From the NCBI RefSeq assembly GCF_003226555.1, contig NZ_QKQS01000023.1, forward strand, positions 811,263-875,262: a stretch of DNA of 64,000 bases, written 5' to 3'. The DNA is from Rhodopseudomonas palustris (lineage in GTDB: Bacteria > Pseudomonadota > Alphaproteobacteria > Rhizobiales > Xanthobacteraceae). The number at the start of each line of letters is the position of its first letter. Position 1 is the stretch's first letter. This document shows, one piece after another, positions 47,653 through 58,941 of this stretch. The translations under genes were made by a program, and so were the position numbers. The notes beneath the pieces were generated by a model. The model ran no database searches and had not been told where the DNA came from. It saw nothing but the letters and a program-made list of their open reading frames with translations.

Positions 47653-49191
47653 TCACGCCGCGCGCACGGAATCGTCCGCCAGTGCGCGATACGACAGCGC
47701 TTCGGCAAGATGGATTCTGCAAACCGGGTCGCTGCCTTCGAGATCGGCGAGCGTCCGGGCGACCCGGATCACGCGGTGAAAGGCGCGTGCGGACAATCGC
47801 ATGGTCTCCGCGGCATCATGCAGAAGCTTCAGCCCGGCGGCGTCGGACTGCGCTGTCTTTTCCAACACCGACGCCGGCGCTTCCGCATTGGTTCGGATCT
47901 CCGGCAGTCCGGCAGCGGTGTAGCGCGCTCGCTGGATCTCGCGGGCTCGGGCGACACGGGCTGCGACTTCGGCAGAGCCTTCGCTCGGCGGCGGCAGGAT
48001 CAGGTCGGCGGCACTCACTGGTGGGACTTCGATCCGCAGATCGATCCGGTCCATCAAAGGGCCGGAGATCCGGGATTGATAATCGGCCACGCAGCGCGCG
48101 ACCCGACCGCGCTTGCAGGCGAAGCCGGGTTCGAACGCCTGGCCGCAGCGGCATGGATTCATCGCTGCGACCAGCATCACCCGGGCCGGGTAGGTCACCC
48201 GGTGGTTGGCACGCGACACGGCGACCTCGCCCGTCTCCAGCGGCGCGCGCAGCGAATCCAGCACCCGTGGATCGAACTCCGGCAATTCGTCGAGAAACAG
48301 CACGCCGTGATGCGCCAGCGAGATCTCGCCGGGGCGCGCCTTGATGCCGCCGCCGGTCAGCGCCGCCATGCTGGCGGAGTGATGCGGCGCGCGGAACGGC
48401 CGCCGCGACGTCAGTGCGCCGTCGCGGATTTCGCCTGCGACCGACGCGATCATCGACACTTCGAGGAGCTCCGCCGGCGACAGAGGTGGCAGGATCGACG
48501 GTAGCCGCGCTGCCAGCATCGATTTGCCGGCGCCGGGCGAGCCGATCATCAGCAGGTGATGACCACCGGCCGCAGCGATCTCGAGTGCGCGCTTGGCGCT
48601 CTCTTGGCCCTTGATGTCACGCAGGTCGAAACGTGAGGGTTCAGCGTCGCGGACCCGTGGCTGCGGCCGGCCGAGGAGTTGCGTTCCCTTGAAGTGATTA
48701 GCGATCTGAATCAGTGAACCGGCCGCGATGATCTGGATGTCGGGGCTGGCCCAGGCCGCCTCCGAGCCGCATGCGTCAGGACAGATCAGGCCATGGTCCC
48801 GGCCGTTGGCAGCAATCGCCGCCGGCAGCACGCCGGCCACCGCCGCGATCGAGCCATCGAGCCCGAGCTCGCCGAGCACCGTGAAGCCCTCCAGCGCGTC
48901 GGCCGGAATGGCCCCGATGGCGGCCATCAGGCCGAGCGCGATCGGCAAATCGTAGTGGCTGCCCTCCTTGGGAAGGTCGGCGGGCGCGAGATTGACGGTG
49001 ATCCGCCGCGCTGGCAGCGCCAGACCGGATGCGATCAGCGCCGAGCGCACCCGTTCGCGGGCTTCCGACACCGCTTTGTCGGCGAGTCCGACCACCGCGA
49101 ACGCCGGTAGCCCGGGCGACACCTGGACCTGAACGTCGACGGTGCGCGCCTCGATGCCCTCGAAAGCCACGGTGGAGACATGCTGGACCAT
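47653..49191 (-). CDS. comM: Mg-chelatase-like AAA protein ComM/YifB
   Basis: A 512-residue protein of the ComM family, a hexameric helicase for branch migration during natural transformation in some bacteria. An N-terminal Lon-protease-like domain (VQVSPGLPAFAVVGLADKAV...PADLPKEGSHYDLPIAL) is followed by the AAA core: GSPGAGKSMLA, FRAPHHSAS, GVLFLDELPEF, and a Zn-like NPCRCG...C motif, then the C-terminal helical bundle. ATG 49191 (MVQHVSTVAFEG) is the usual start. Confidence 0.93.
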   Translation of the reverse strand: MVQHVSTVAFEGIEARTVDVQVQVSPGLPAFAVVGLADKAVSEARERVRSALIASGLALPARRITVNLAPADLPKEGSHYDLPIALGLMAAIGAIPADALEGFTVLGELGLDGSIAAVAGVLPAAIAANGRDHGLICPDACGSEAAWASPDIQIIAAGSLIQIANHFKGTQLLGRPQPRVRDAEPSRFDLRDIKGQESAKRALEIAAAGGHHLLMIGSPGAGKSMLAARLPSILPPLSPAELLEVSMIASVAGEIRDGALTSRRPFRAPHHSASMAALTGGGIKARPGEISLAHHGVLFLDELPEFDPRVLDSLRAPLETGEVAVSRANHRVTYPARVMLVAAMNPCRCGQAFEPGFACKRGRVARCVADYQSRISGPLMDRIDLRIEVPPVSAADLILPPPSEGSAEVAARVARAREIQRARYTAAGLPEIRTNAEAPASVLEKTAQSDAAGLKLLHDAAETMRLSARAFHRVIRVARTLADLEGSDPVCRIHLAEALSYRALADDSVRAA

Positions 49192-49284
49192 GACGCCCTC
49201 TCCCGGACCCGAAGCTAACGCCGGGTCCGGACACGCGCAAGAACATTTAGGGAACAAAAATGAAGCGAACTCCTGTCCCTAGCG

Positions 49285-50234
<950 letters not shown>

Positions 50235-50237
50235 CTA

Positions 50238-50253
50238 CTGTCCGATCGGACAG
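50238..50253. promoter_or_regulatory. RpaR-binding palindrome (lux-type box) upstream of rpaI
   Basis: CTGTCCGATCGGACAG is a perfect 16-bp palindrome, extendable to about 20 bp of near symmetry, centred about 74 bp before the rpaI ATG. It sits directly after the rpaR stop. This agrees with the RpaR operator described for the rpaI promoter. Confidence 0.92.
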
Positions 50254-50254
50254 G

Positions 50255-50986
50255 TCACAACCGGATCAATCCGAGCGTCAATGCTTTGGCCACGGCCGCA
50301 GTGCGGTTGGCCGCGTCGAGCTTGCGTGCTGCTTCGATCAGGTGGAACTTCACCGTGCGTTCGGCGATCGCCAGGATCATCGAAATTTCCCAGGCGGTCT
50401 TGCCTTGGGCGGCCCATTTCAGGATCTCGCACTCGCGGGCGGTCAGCTTGTTGCGGCGTGGCGATTTCGGCCGGCTGATCCCGCGCAGCCGGCTATGCGC
50501 ATAGATGCTGACTAATTGGATCGCGCCGCGGGCGGCCGGGCTCAGGTCGGGTTCCTTGCCCGCCATGCTGATTGCGGCACTGCCGTCGTCGTAATGCAGC
50601 GGAATGCAGTATCCCTCGACCAGCCCGAACTCGGCGGCACGGGTCATCACCCGATGAGCCGCGGGATCCCTGTCACGGTCGTAGGGAGCGTCCGACCAGA
50701 CGAACGGGTGAACCGTGGTGGCGCCGTGACGAGGCACCGGGTCTACCGCGCTGAAGTTTTCGCGGACATACATCTCGAACCAGTCGCGCGGCCAGCCATT
50801 GGCCAGCGTCAGTTCCGGTAGGCCGGCGCTGTGGGAGGGCAGGCCGGCCATGATGTAGGCGGTGAAGCCGCAGCTTGCGATCAGCGCTTCGAACCGGGTG
50901 ATCAGCGCCGGACCGTCGAGCCTTTCGACCGCGTCGACGAACTCCAATGCTCGCCGTCCCCAAAGCTGGTCTTCGCCGACGATCAT
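50255..50986 (-). CDS. rpaR: LuxR-family quorum-sensing regulator RpaR
   Basis: A 243-residue receptor for p-coumaroyl-homoserine lactone. The ligand domain (about 15-165) holds the conserved Trp/Tyr/Asp positions in NGWPRDWFEMYVRENFSAVDPV and FVWSDAPYDRDRD, and the C-terminal helix-turn-helix is LTARECEILKWAAQGKTAWEISMIL...TVKFHLIEAARKL. It is transcribed in the same direction as rpaI, 83 bp upstream of it. It binds the box that overlaps its own 3' end. Confidence 0.94.
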   Translation of the reverse strand: MIVGEDQLWGRRALEFVDAVERLDGPALITRFEALIASCGFTAYIMAGLPSHSAGLPELTLANGWPRDWFEMYVRENFSAVDPVPRHGATTVHPFVWSDAPYDRDRDPAAHRVMTRAAEFGLVEGYCIPLHYDDGSAAISMAGKEPDLSPAARGAIQLVSIYAHSRLRGISRPKSPRRNKLTARECEILKWAAQGKTAWEISMILAIAERTVKFHLIEAARKLDAANRTAAVAKALTLGLIRL

Positions 50987-51232
50987 GCTGCCGGAACCTC
51001 CGATCCCATTACTTATGGCACTTATGGCCGCGTCAACCGTCTTCGCAACCGCTGCACGGGCGGCTGTCTTCCTAATCCATCATTGCTGATTAACCCCGCC
51101 GCTGGCCTTCTTCCGGAAGCCTTACGGATACCCGAATAACGCACGGAGCCTGGTAGTTGTGCGGCTCTCGGCGTCCGCTGGCAAGGGGGCGCCGGCTGCC
51201 TCGACCGTGAAAATCTTCGGATGGCCTGGATC
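50987..51232. other. Intergenic region upstream of rpaR
   Basis: 246 bp between gshB and rpaR, both leftward. No gene or strong motif seen except a short palindrome CTTCCGGAAG near 51110. It must contain the rpaR promoter unless rpaR is read through from gshB. Confidence 0.45.
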
Positions 51233-52174
51233 TTAAGCTCGTTTTGCCTCGATCACGTCCCAGATCTTCGCCGCGATGTCCGGGCCGCCGAGCCGTGCAA
51301 CGGCCCGGATTCCGGTCGGCGACGTGACGTTGATCTCGGTCAGGTAACCGTCGATTACGTCGATACCGACAAACAACAGGCCGCGCTCACGGAGTTTCGG
51401 GCCGAGCGTCGCGCAGATTTCGCGCTCGCGCGGCGACAATTCGGTCGCCGCCGCGGCGCCGCCACGGACCATGTTGGAGCGCAGATCGTCTTCGGCAGGA
51501 ACGCGATTGACGGCCCCGGCGAACTCACCGTCGACCAGGATGATGCGTTTGTCGCCGTGCTTCACTTCCGGCAGAAAACGCTGAATCACCCATGGCTCGC
51601 GGAAGGTGACCGCGAACATGTCGTACAGCGAGCCGAAATTGATGTCCTGCGGCAGCACCCGGAACACCGCGGCGCCGCCGTGGCCATGCAGCGGCTTCAT
51701 CACCACCGCACCATGCTCGGCCCGGAACGCGTTGATCTCGTCCTTGTCGCGGCTGATCAGCGTCGGCGGCATGAGGTCGGCGAAATCCATCACGAACAAC
51801 TTCTCCGGCGCATTGCGCACGCTGGCCGGATTGTTGACCACCAGGGTCGACGGATGAATGCGCTCGAGCAGATGCGTCGAGGTGATGTAGGCGAGATCGA
51901 ACGGCGGATCCTGCCGCAGCAACACCACGTCGTAACTAAGCATATCGACGCGGGTCGGTTCACCGAGCGAGAAGTGGTCGCCCTCCTGATCGCGTACCTT
52001 CAGGCTCTGCACCGACGCGACAACGTCGTTGCCGCGCAGTGATAGCTTGTCCGGCGTGAAGTAGGAGATGGCGTGGCCGCGGGCCTGCGCTTCGAGCAGC
52101 AGCGCGAACGTCGAATCGCCGCGGATGTTGATCCGCGCGATGGGGTCCATCTGGACGGCGACCTTCAATGTCAT
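51233..52174 (-). CDS. gshB: Glutathione synthetase
   Basis: A 313-residue ATP-grasp ligase adding glycine to gamma-glutamylcysteine. Sequence: [67 protein letters not shown] (ATP-grasp Lys and Gly loop), [13 protein letters not shown]-like [10 protein letters not shown] for metal binding. Full length. It is 69 bp after yraN. Confidence 0.96.
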   Translation of the reverse strand: MTLKVAVQMDPIARINIRGDSTFALLLEAQARGHAISYFTPDKLSLRGNDVVASVQSLKVRDQEGDHFSLGEPTRVDMLSYDVVLLRQDPPFDLAYITSTHLLERIHPSTLVVNNPASVRNAPEKLFVMDFADLMPPTLISRDKDEINAFRAEHGAVVMKPLHGHGGAAVFRVLPQDINFGSLYDMFAVTFREPWVIQRFLPEVKHGDKRIILVDGEFAGAVNRVPAEDDLRSNMVRGGAAAATELSPREREICATLGPKLRERGLLFVGIDVIDGYLTEINVTSPTGIRAVARLGGPDIAAKIWDVIEAKRA

Positions 52175-52243
52175 GTCGTGGGTTCCGGAGTTGGCAGGAC
52201 GGCGACGATGCGGCGCGGCGGCGGCGCGGTCAAGCAGCGGGGG

Positions 52244-52636
52244 TCATGGCGTGGCGTCGAATGCGCCGGGCAGATGCCGTGGCGGGGTGTTGGGGACAAT
52301 CAGGATGGCGTCGAAGCGCAGCTCGCTCGTCGCGTGCTCAGGATGCCGGCTCAGCCATGCTTCGGCGGCGGCGGCGATGCGGCTCTGCTGCCGAGGCGTC
52401 ACCGCATAGGCGGCATCGTCGACATTGCCGCGTGCCTTCACCTCGACGAACGCCACAAGCGCGCCGCGTTGGGCGATGAGATCGATTTCCCCGCAGCGGG
52501 CTTTGAAACGCCGCGCCAGAATTCGATAGCCTTGGCGCTCGAGATAGTCGGCCGCGCTGGCCTCCGCCGATAACCCGGTGCGGAACGCCGCAATCCGCGC
52601 CAGGACCGAAGGCTGCGACCGATCAGTCTTCGCCAT
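52244..52636 (-). CDS. yraN: YraN-family (UPF0102) endonuclease-like protein
   Basis: A 130-residue protein with a restriction-endonuclease-like core: [47 protein letters not shown]. The Asp and Glu-x-Lys residues of the fold are intact (GEIDLI, VEVKAR). Biological role unsettled. It overlaps rsmI by 14 bp, a conserved pairing. ATG 52636 ([10 protein letters not shown]) is chosen. Confidence 0.92.
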   Translation of the reverse strand: MAKTDRSQPSVLARIAAFRTGLSAEASAADYLERQGYRILARRFKARCGEIDLIAQRGALVAFVEVKARGNVDDAAYAVTPRQQSRIAAAAEAWLSRHPEHATSELRFDAILIVPNTPPRHLPGAFDATP

Positions 52637-53579
52637 CGCCGGTCTCACGCTGGCGCGACAGCTCCAACGCGCGGGCGTAGATTTCGCGCTTGTGCCGTCC
52701 GGAATGTTCGACGGCCTGCGCGACCGCGTCCTTGACGCTGTGCTTGGTCAACGCCTCGGTCAACCAGCGGTCGAGCGCCTCGTCGCTCATCACCTTTGCG
52801 GCCGGATCCGGCGGAGCGATCACCACGACGAATTCGCCGCGCGTCTCCATGGTATCGGCCTGCGCGGCGAGTTGGTGGAGCGGCGCGCGTCGCACGTCCT
52901 GATGCAGCTTGGTGAGCTCGCGGCAGATCGCCGCCTCGCGGGTCGCGCCGAGCAGCTCGGAGAGGTCGCGGACCGTGTTCTGAATACGGCTCCCGGCTTC
53001 GAACAACACCAATGTGGCATCGATCGCTGCAAGTTCGGCGAGCCGTGTCCGGCGTGCGCCCTGCTTCGACGGCAGAAAGCCGTCGAAGAAAAATCGATCG
53101 GTCGGCAATCCTGCGAGCGATAGCGCGACCAGCACGGCGGACGGACCCGGCAGGCTGATTACTTGATGTCCGGCGGCGTACACATCGCGCACCAGCTTGT
53201 AGCCCGGATCGGAGATCAGCGGCGTGCCGGCATCGGACACCAGAGCGACGGAACCGCCTCGATCGAGCGTTTCGAGTAGCTTGGGCCGCGCCTGCGCGGC
53301 ATTATGCTCGTGATAGGGTTTCAGCCGCGCCGAGATTCCGTATCGTTCGAGCAGGCGATGCGTGATTCGTGTATCTTCACACGCGATCAGATCGGCGCCG
53401 GCCAGTGTTTCCAGCGCACGCAAAGTAATGTCGCCGAGATGCCCGATCGGGGTTGCGACAAGGTGCAGTCCCGGAACTATGCGCGGTGCGATCACGCGCT
53501 GCCCGGCGATCAGAAATGTCCGTGCGTCAGGGGAGGACACTTCCGAGGATGGTGCAGAGCTTTGTGGTGTGGCGCGCAT
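52623..53579 (-). CDS. rsmI: 16S rRNA (cytidine 2'-O)-methyltransferase RsmI
   Basis: A 318-residue SAM-dependent tetrapyrrole-methylase-fold enzyme methylating C1402 of 16S rRNA. Signatures: [90 protein letters not shown] 53579 (MRATPQ) is used; an upstream start adds 29 residues. The N-terminal extension of about 30 residues is unconserved. Confidence 0.94.
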   Translation of the reverse strand: MRATPQSSAPSSEVSSPDARTFLIAGQRVIAPRIVPGLHLVATPIGHLGDITLRALETLAGADLIACEDTRITHRLLERYGISARLKPYHEHNAAQARPKLLETLDRGGSVALVSDAGTPLISDPGYKLVRDVYAAGHQVISLPGPSAVLVALSLAGLPTDRFFFDGFLPSKQGARRTRLAELAAIDATLVLFEAGSRIQNTVRDLSELLGATREAAICRELTKLHQDVRRAPLHQLAAQADTMETRGEFVVVIAPPDPAAKVMSDEALDRWLTEALTKHSVKDAVAQAVEHSGRHKREIYARALELSRQRETGDGED

Positions 53580-53799
53580 CGTTACGGATTTGGTCGTCGT
53601 CTTGAGGGGCGGATCAGAACGGGAATTTCGAAACCGACGGCACAGTGATTTGTCCGACGCCGCCAATCAGCATAAACCTATTGGCCCGGTTAATCATTGG
53701 CCGACATTGTGATGAAATCTCCGGTGAAAGGCCGAAAGGTCGATCGCACGGAGGACGACACGGAATCCGGCATGACGCCGGATCGCCGCAAGAGATGGC

Positions 53800-54999
53800 A
53801 TGGGAAGCTTGCACGATCCACACACGAAACCGTTGCGAACCACGCGCCGCAGTGCTCTCGGGCTGATCCTCGGCGCGCCGCTCCTGAGCGCATGCTCCGG
53901 CGCCCAACAGACTCTGAGCGATCAATTCGGCCAGCAACCGCCTGCGGCCGGCCCGGCCCAGCAGCCGGCGGCGATCGGCAACGGCCGGGTCAAGGTCGGG
54001 TTGGTGTTGCCGCTCTCGGCGCCCGGCAATGCCGGCGTTGCGGCGCAGTCGATGAAGAACGCCGCCGAAATGGCGCTCGCCGAATTCCACAATCCGGACA
54101 TTCAACTGCTGGTCAAAGACGACGCCGGCAATCCGCTCGGCGCGCAGACAGCGACCCAGCAGGCACTGGACGAAGGCGCCGAAGTCATTCTCGGGCCGCT
54201 GTTCGCTCAGTCCGTTCCGGCCGCAGCCCAGGCGGCGCGGGCGCGGGGCGTCTCGGTGATCGCGTTCTCGACCGATTCCAGCGTGGCCGGCCGTGGCGTG
54301 TTCCTGCTGAGCTTCCTGCCGGAATCCGACGTCAACCGCATCATCGGCTATGCCGGCAGCCTCGGAAAGCGCTCCTATGCGGCGCTGCTGCCGGAGAACG
54401 CCTATGGGTCTGTGGTCGAGGTGGCTTTCAAGCAGTACACCAGCCAGAAAGGCGGCCGCATCGTCGCTTTCGAAAAATACGGGGCCGATCGGTCGGGCCC
54501 GGCGCGGACCATCGCGGCGGCGCTGGCCGGTGCCGATGCGCTGCTGCTCGCCGACGACGGTGACGCCCTGGCCGGCGTGGCTGATGCGCTCACAGCCGCC
54601 GGCGCGGATCTGAAGCGCGTGCAGCTGCTCGGCACCGGACTGTGGGACAATCCGCGGGTGTTCGCTACGGCGGCCTTGCAGGGCGGATTATACGCCGCCC
54701 CCGATCCGGCCGGCTTCCGCGCATTCTCGGGGCGGTATCGCGCCCGTTACGGCCAGGACCCGGTTCGCACCGCGACGCTGGCCTATGACGGGGTGGCCCT
54801 GGTCGCAGCGCTGTCCCGCACCCAAGGGACCCGACGGTTCTCGACCGAAGTCCTGACCAATCCGTCGGGATTCGCCGGAATCGACGGCTTGTTTCGCTTC
54901 CGCGTCGACGGCACCAACGAGCGCGGTCTGGCAGTGATGAAGGTCGCCAGCGGCGGTCCGCAGACGGTCGCCGGTTCGCCGAAGAGCTTTGGCGCGTAA
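53800..54999 (+). CDS. LpoA-like periplasmic binding lipoprotein (penicillin-binding-protein activator type)
   Basis: A 399-residue lipoprotein with a type I periplasmic-binding fold: VKVGLVLPLSAPGNAGVAAQSMKNAAEMALAEFHNPDIQLLVKDDAGNP, EVILGPLFAQSVPAAA, and LAYDGVALVAAL. The signal has RTTRRSAL before the hydrophobic part and a lipobox LSAC (Cys32), a twin-arginine-like start. In E. coli lpoA neighbours rsmI and yraN, as here, which favours an LpoA-type cell-wall role over amino-acid transport. It is divergent from rsmI. Confidence 0.82.
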   Translation: MGSLHDPHTKPLRTTRRSALGLILGAPLLSACSGAQQTLSDQFGQQPPAAGPAQQPAAIGNGRVKVGLVLPLSAPGNAGVAAQSMKNAAEMALAEFHNPDIQLLVKDDAGNPLGAQTATQQALDEGAEVILGPLFAQSVPAAAQAARARGVSVIAFSTDSSVAGRGVFLLSFLPESDVNRIIGYAGSLGKRSYAALLPENAYGSVVEVAFKQYTSQKGGRIVAFEKYGADRSGPARTIAAALAGADALLLADDGDALAGVADALTAAGADLKRVQLLGTGLWDNPRVFATAALQGGLYAAPDPAGFRAFSGRYRARYGQDPVRTATLAYDGVALVAALSRTQGTRRFSTEVLTNPSGFAGIDGLFRFRVDGTNERGLAVMKVASGGPQTVAGSPKSFGA

Positions 55000-55010
55000 G
55001 TGGGGTCTCA

Positions 55011-55054
55011 CCGGCATTCCGGGGCGCCGTGCAGCGGCGCTCCTTGGAATGACG
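55011..55054. repeat. Hairpin repeat, short family E element
   Basis: ATTCCGGGGCGCC pairs with GGCGCTCCTTGGAAT around a short GTGCAGC loop, between convergent genes. Likely a two-way terminator. Confidence 0.55.
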
Positions 55055-55066
55055 ACTGGGCGAGGA

Positions 55067-56224
55067 CTACGCCGCCAGATCGGCCACCACGGCGTCCAGC
55101 ACCGGAAAGCCCTCTTGCGTCACGCGCAAACGCCCGTCGGCGTCGACCGCGATCGCGCCTTCTTCGCGCAGCAGCGCGATCCGCGACGGATCGAGCGGGC
55201 GGCCGGACAATAGCTGATAGCGCTGCGGATCGATGCCCTCGGCGAGCCGCAGGCCCATCAGCAGGAATTCGTCGGCCCGTTCCTCGCTGGTGAGGCGTTC
55301 GTCGGCGATCAGGCCGTGGCCGGCGGCTTCCACCCGCATCAGCCAGCTCTCGGGGCGCTTTTCGGTCGCGGTGGCGTAGCGCGCATTGCCGATGTCGAGC
55401 CGGCCGTGGGCGCCGGGGCCGATCCCGGCATATTCGTGGCCGCGCCAATACACCAGATTGTGCCGGCATTCCGCGCCCGGGCGGGCGTGGTTGGAAATCT
55501 CATAGGCCGGCAGGCCGAGGTCGGCGCAGACCGATTGGGTGACATCGTACAGCGCCCGCGCCTCGGCCTCGTCCGGCGTCGGCAGCTTGCCGGCCTTGTG
55601 CAAGGCGTAGAACGGCGTGTCCGGTTCGATGGTGAGTTGATACAGCGACAGGTGCTCGGCGGCTTCGCCGATCGCGTAGCGCAATTCGGCTTCCCACATC
55701 GCCGCGCTCTGTCCGGGCCGCGCGTAGATCAGGTCGAAGGAGTAGCGGTCGAACGCCGACTTGGCGATCGCCACCGCGTTCAACGCCTCTTCGGCCGAAT
55801 GCAGCCGGCCCAGCGCCCTCAGCGAGGCGTCGTCCAGCGCCTGCACGCCGAGCGAGACGCGGTTGACGCCGGCGGCACGGTAGCCGCGAAACCGCGTCGC
55901 CTCGACGCTGGTCGGATTGGCTTCGAGCGAGACCTCGGCGTCCGGCGCGACGCGCCAAAATTTGCCGATCGCGTCGAGGATCGCGCCCACCGTCTGCGGC
56001 TGCATCAGCGACGGGGTCCCGCCGCCGAGAAAGATCGACGTCACCTCGCGCGGGCCGATGCGGGCGGCGGTGGTTTCGATCTCGCGCGCAAACGCCCGGG
56101 CGAACCGTTCCTCGTCGATCGCGGCGTGGCGGACATGGCTGTTGAAGTCGCAATACGGGCACTTCGACAGGCAGAACGGCCAGTGCACGTACACGCCGAA
56201 AGCTGGGTCGGAGCTAGCCCGCAA
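55067..56224 (-). CDS. hemW: Haem chaperone HemW (radical SAM, formerly HemN-like)
   Basis: A 385-residue radical SAM protein of the HemW type, now regarded as a haem chaperone rather than coproporphyrinogen dehydrogenase. The 4Fe-4S cluster motif is Cys18-xxx-Cys22-xx-Cys25 (FCLSKCPYC), with GGGTPSL and EANPTSVE following. The HNLVYWRG motif of the family is present. Start is TTG 56224, preceded by GGCGGAGA; it overlaps rdgB by 11 bp. Confidence 0.92.
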   Translation of the reverse strand: MRASSDPAFGVYVHWPFCLSKCPYCDFNSHVRHAAIDEERFARAFAREIETTAARIGPREVTSIFLGGGTPSLMQPQTVGAILDAIGKFWRVAPDAEVSLEANPTSVEATRFRGYRAAGVNRVSLGVQALDDASLRALGRLHSAEEALNAVAIAKSAFDRYSFDLIYARPGQSAAMWEAELRYAIGEAAEHLSLYQLTIEPDTPFYALHKAGKLPTPDEAEARALYDVTQSVCADLGLPAYEISNHARPGAECRHNLVYWRGHEYAGIGPGAHGRLDIGNARYATATEKRPESWLMRVEAAGHGLIADERLTSEERADEFLLMGLRLAEGIDPQRYQLLSGRPLDPSRIALLREEGAIAVDADGRLRVTQEGFPVLDAVVADLAA

Positions 56225-56846
56225 GGCAGATCTCCGCCAGTTTGACGAATGCCTTGGCGCGGTGCGACAGGCCGAGGCCGAGCGGCGGCAGTCCGTGCTT
56301 TTCGATGCTGGTCATCTCGCCGAAGGTGCGGTCGTGCCCCTCGGGCAGGAACACCGGATCGTAGCCGAAGCCGGCGGTGCCGCGCGGCGGCCATACCAGG
56401 GTGCCGTCGGCGCGGGCCTCGACCTCCTCGACGTGCCCATCGGGCCAGGCGATGCACAGCGCCGAGACGAAATGCGCAGCGCGCCGCTCCGGCGCCCTCG
56501 CCCCGCGCTCCTGCAACAGCCGCTCGATCCGCCCCATCGCCCCCGCAAAATCCTTCGAATCTCCGGCCCAGCGCGCCGAATAGATTCCGGGCGCGCCATC
56601 CAGCGCATCGACCGCAAGGCCGGAATCGTCAGCAAATGCTGGCAGTTGCGCAGCCTTGGCGGCGGCTTCGGCCTTGATTCGGGCGTTGGCCTGGAAGCTG
56701 TCGCCGGTCTCGTCCGGCTCGGCCAGACCGAGTTCGCCGGCGGAAATCGCTGCGATGCCGTAAGGAGCCAAGAGCTCGCGCATCTCGGCCAGCTTGCCGG
56801 GATTGTGGGTGGCGATCACGAGCTTGCCGGTGATTCGACGATGCAT
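56214..56846 (-). CDS. rdgB: Non-canonical purine NTP pyrophosphatase (RdgB/HAM1)
   Basis: A 210-residue house-cleaning enzyme hydrolysing ITP, dITP and XTP. Signatures: [85 protein letters not shown]. It is downstream of rph and coupled to hemW; the order rph-rdgB-hemW is common. Confidence 0.96.
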   Translation of the reverse strand: MHRRITGKLVIATHNPGKLAEMRELLAPYGIAAISAGELGLAEPDETGDSFQANARIKAEAAAKAAQLPAFADDSGLAVDALDGAPGIYSARWAGDSKDFAGAMGRIERLLQERGARAPERRAAHFVSALCIAWPDGHVEEVEARADGTLVWPPRGTAGFGYDPVFLPEGHDRTFGEMTSIEKHGLPPLGLGLSHRAKAFVKLAEICLAG

Positions 56847-56897
56847 GGCGGTGTCAGCCTAGCTCAGCTCGCGTTGCAAAGAGGTGGCAGGAATGAC

Positions 56898-57611
56898 TCA
56901 CCCAACCGCCATTTTCTGCAGGTCGACCAGCCGCGTGACGCCCTTCTGCGCCAGCGCCATCAGCTTGAGGAATTCATCTTGCGAGAACGGCGTCTTTTCG
57001 GCCGTGCCCTGCACCTCGACGATCCGGCCGTCGCCGGTCATGACGAAATTGGCGTCGGTTTCGGCCTCGGAATCCTCGGCATAGTCGAGATCAAGCACCG
57101 GGGTCCCGTTGTAGATGCCGCAGGAGATCGCCGCGACGTTATCGCGCAGCACCTGACCCTTGATCATGTTGCGGGCCTTCATCCAGTTCAGGCAGTCCGC
57201 CAGCGCCACCCAGGCGCCGGTGATCGACGCGGTGCGGGTGCCGCCATCGGCCTGCAGCACGTCGCAGTCGACTGTGATCTGGCGCTCGCCGAGCGCTTCG
57301 AGGTCGACGATGGTGCGCAGCGAGCGGCCGATCAGGCGCTGAATTTCAACGGTCCGGCCGTTCTGCTTGCCGGCCGAAGCTTCGCGGCGGGTGCGCTCCA
57401 GGGTGGCGCGCGGCAGCATGCCGTATTCGGCCGTCACCCAGCCGCGACCCTGCCCCTTGAGCCACGGCGGCAGGCGCTCTTCCAGCGTCGCGGTCACCAG
57501 CACATGGGTGTCGCCGAACTTCACCAGGCAGGAGCCCTCGGCATATTTGACCACGCCGCGTTCCAGCGACACGGCGCGCAATTCGTCGGGCGCACGGCGG
57601 CTCGGCCGCAT
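56898..57611 (-). CDS. rph: Ribonuclease PH
   Basis: A 237-residue phosphorolytic 3'-exoribonuclease that trims tRNA 3' ends. Start [42 protein letters not shown] with phosphate-binding Arg; [18 protein letters not shown]. Complete at the C-terminus, unlike the frameshifted E. coli K-12 allele. It is divergent from hrcA across 151 bp. Confidence 0.96.
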   Translation of the reverse strand: MRPSRRAPDELRAVSLERGVVKYAEGSCLVKFGDTHVLVTATLEERLPPWLKGQGRGWVTAEYGMLPRATLERTRREASAGKQNGRTVEIQRLIGRSLRTIVDLEALGERQITVDCDVLQADGGTRTASITGAWVALADCLNWMKARNMIKGQVLRDNVAAISCGIYNGTPVLDLDYAEDSEAETDANFVMTGDGRIVEVQGTAEKTPFSQDEFLKLMALAQKGVTRLVDLQKMAVG

Positions 57612-57762
57612 GGGGACCTCCATCGATTGGGGGGAAATCAAACGTTGCGGTGCTTTTAGGGGGCCACAGCCGCAGCGGCAAGGGTTGTGGCCGGTAACCC
57701 TGCGCTCGCCGCTTGTAACCGGGCCCCAGCGACGACAGATTAATGAGACAACGGAGGAGAAT

Positions 57763-58851
57763 TTGGTTCAGCACGACCCGATCGGCCTGATTGCGCCCAA
57801 TGCCGGGCTCGCCCAGCTCAACGAGCGCTCGCGGGAAATCTTTCGTCAGATCGTCGAAAGCTACCTCGCGACCGGGGAGCCGGTGGGCTCACGCAATATC
57901 TCCCGTCTGATTTCCGTCCCGCTGTCGCCGGCCTCGGTGCGCAATGTGATGGCCGATCTCGAACAGCTCGGCCTGATCTACGCGCCGCACACCTCGGCCG
58001 GACGGCTGCCGACCGAGCTCGGCCTGCGCTTCTTCGTGGACGCTCTGATGCAGGTCGGTGATCTGACAGAGCCGGAGCGGCAGTCGATTCAGGCGCAACT
58101 TTCCTCGGTCGGCCGCGCGCAATCGGTCGAAGCCGCGCTCGGCGAGGCGCTGACTCGGCTGTCCGGTCTGACGCGGGCTGCCGCGGTGGTGCTGACCGCG
58201 AAGGCCAATGTCCGGCTCAAGCACATCGAATTCGTTCGGTTGGAGCCGGAGCGCGCGCTGGTGATCCTGGTGGCCGAAGACGGCCAGGTCGAGAACCGGG
58301 TGCTGACGCTGCCGCCCGGCGTTCCGTCCTCGGCGCTGATCGAGGCCGCCAACTATCTCAACGCCCGGATTCGCGGCCGAACGCTGGCCGAGGCGCGGCT
58401 CGAGCTCGAATCGCTGATGGTCCAGAACAAGGCCGAGCTCGATCAGCTCACCCAGAAAATCGTCGCGGCCGGGATCGCGAGCTGGTCCGGCGGCGACGGC
58501 GAGGATAGGCAGCTGATCGTGCGCGGCCACGCCAATCTGCTCGAGGACTTGCACGCGCTCGACGATCTGGAGCGGGTGCGGCTGCTGTTCGATGATCTCG
58601 AGACCAAGCGTGGAGTGATTGATCTGCTCGGCCGCGCCGAAAGCGCCGACGGCGTGCGAATCTTCATCGGCTCAGAAAACAAGCTGTTCTCGCTGTCGGG
58701 CTCGTCCACCATCATCGCGCCCTATAGCGACGGCGCAGGCCACATCGTCGGCGTGCTCGGCGTGATCGGGCCGACTCGGTTGAACTATGCGCGAGTGATC
58801 CCGATGGTCGATTACACCGCGCGGATCGTCAGCCGGATGCTCGGCGGTTGA
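57763..58851 (+). CDS. hrcA: Heat-inducible transcription repressor HrcA
   Basis: A 362-residue repressor of chaperone operons that acts at CIRCE elements. Winged-helix segment [30 protein letters not shown]...[29 protein letters not shown] is conserved; the rest is the GAF-like and inserted domains. The start is TTG 57763, preceded by an excellent GGAGGAG. No CIRCE repeat was seen in the window, so targets (probably groESL) lie elsewhere. It is followed by grpE. Confidence 0.94.
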   Translation: MVQHDPIGLIAPNAGLAQLNERSREIFRQIVESYLATGEPVGSRNISRLISVPLSPASVRNVMADLEQLGLIYAPHTSAGRLPTELGLRFFVDALMQVGDLTEPERQSIQAQLSSVGRAQSVEAALGEALTRLSGLTRAAAVVLTAKANVRLKHIEFVRLEPERALVILVAEDGQVENRVLTLPPGVPSSALIEAANYLNARIRGRTLAEARLELESLMVQNKAELDQLTQKIVAAGIASWSGGDGEDRQLIVRGHANLLEDLHALDDLERVRLLFDDLETKRGVIDLLGRAESADGVRIFIGSENKLFSLSGSSTIIAPYSDGAGHIVGVLGVIGPTRLNYARVIPMVDYTARIVSRMLGG

Positions 58852-58860
58852 GTTCGGAAA

Positions 58861-58889
58861 CTTGATTTTCGCGTCGCAAACCACGATAT
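58861..58889 (+). promoter_or_regulatory. Possible heat-shock (RpoH) promoter of grpE
   Basis: CTTGATT, 14 bases, then CACGATAT resembles the sigma-32 pattern CTTGAAA-N13-17-CCCCATNT. It starts 10 bp after hrcA stops and lies about 53 bp before grpE. Partial match only. Confidence 0.4.
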
Positions 58890-58941
58890 CCCGGCCGACC
58901 CCTCCGTAACGATCCAGACGATTTTTCAAGAAGGTAGCGTG

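Noticed and set aside
47593-48504. Plus-strand open frame opposite comM
   Set aside because: Composition and lack of motifs show it is a shadow of the AAA protein.
57612-57762. CIRCE element between rph and hrcA
   Set aside because: No TTAGCACTC/GAGTGCTAA arms are present.
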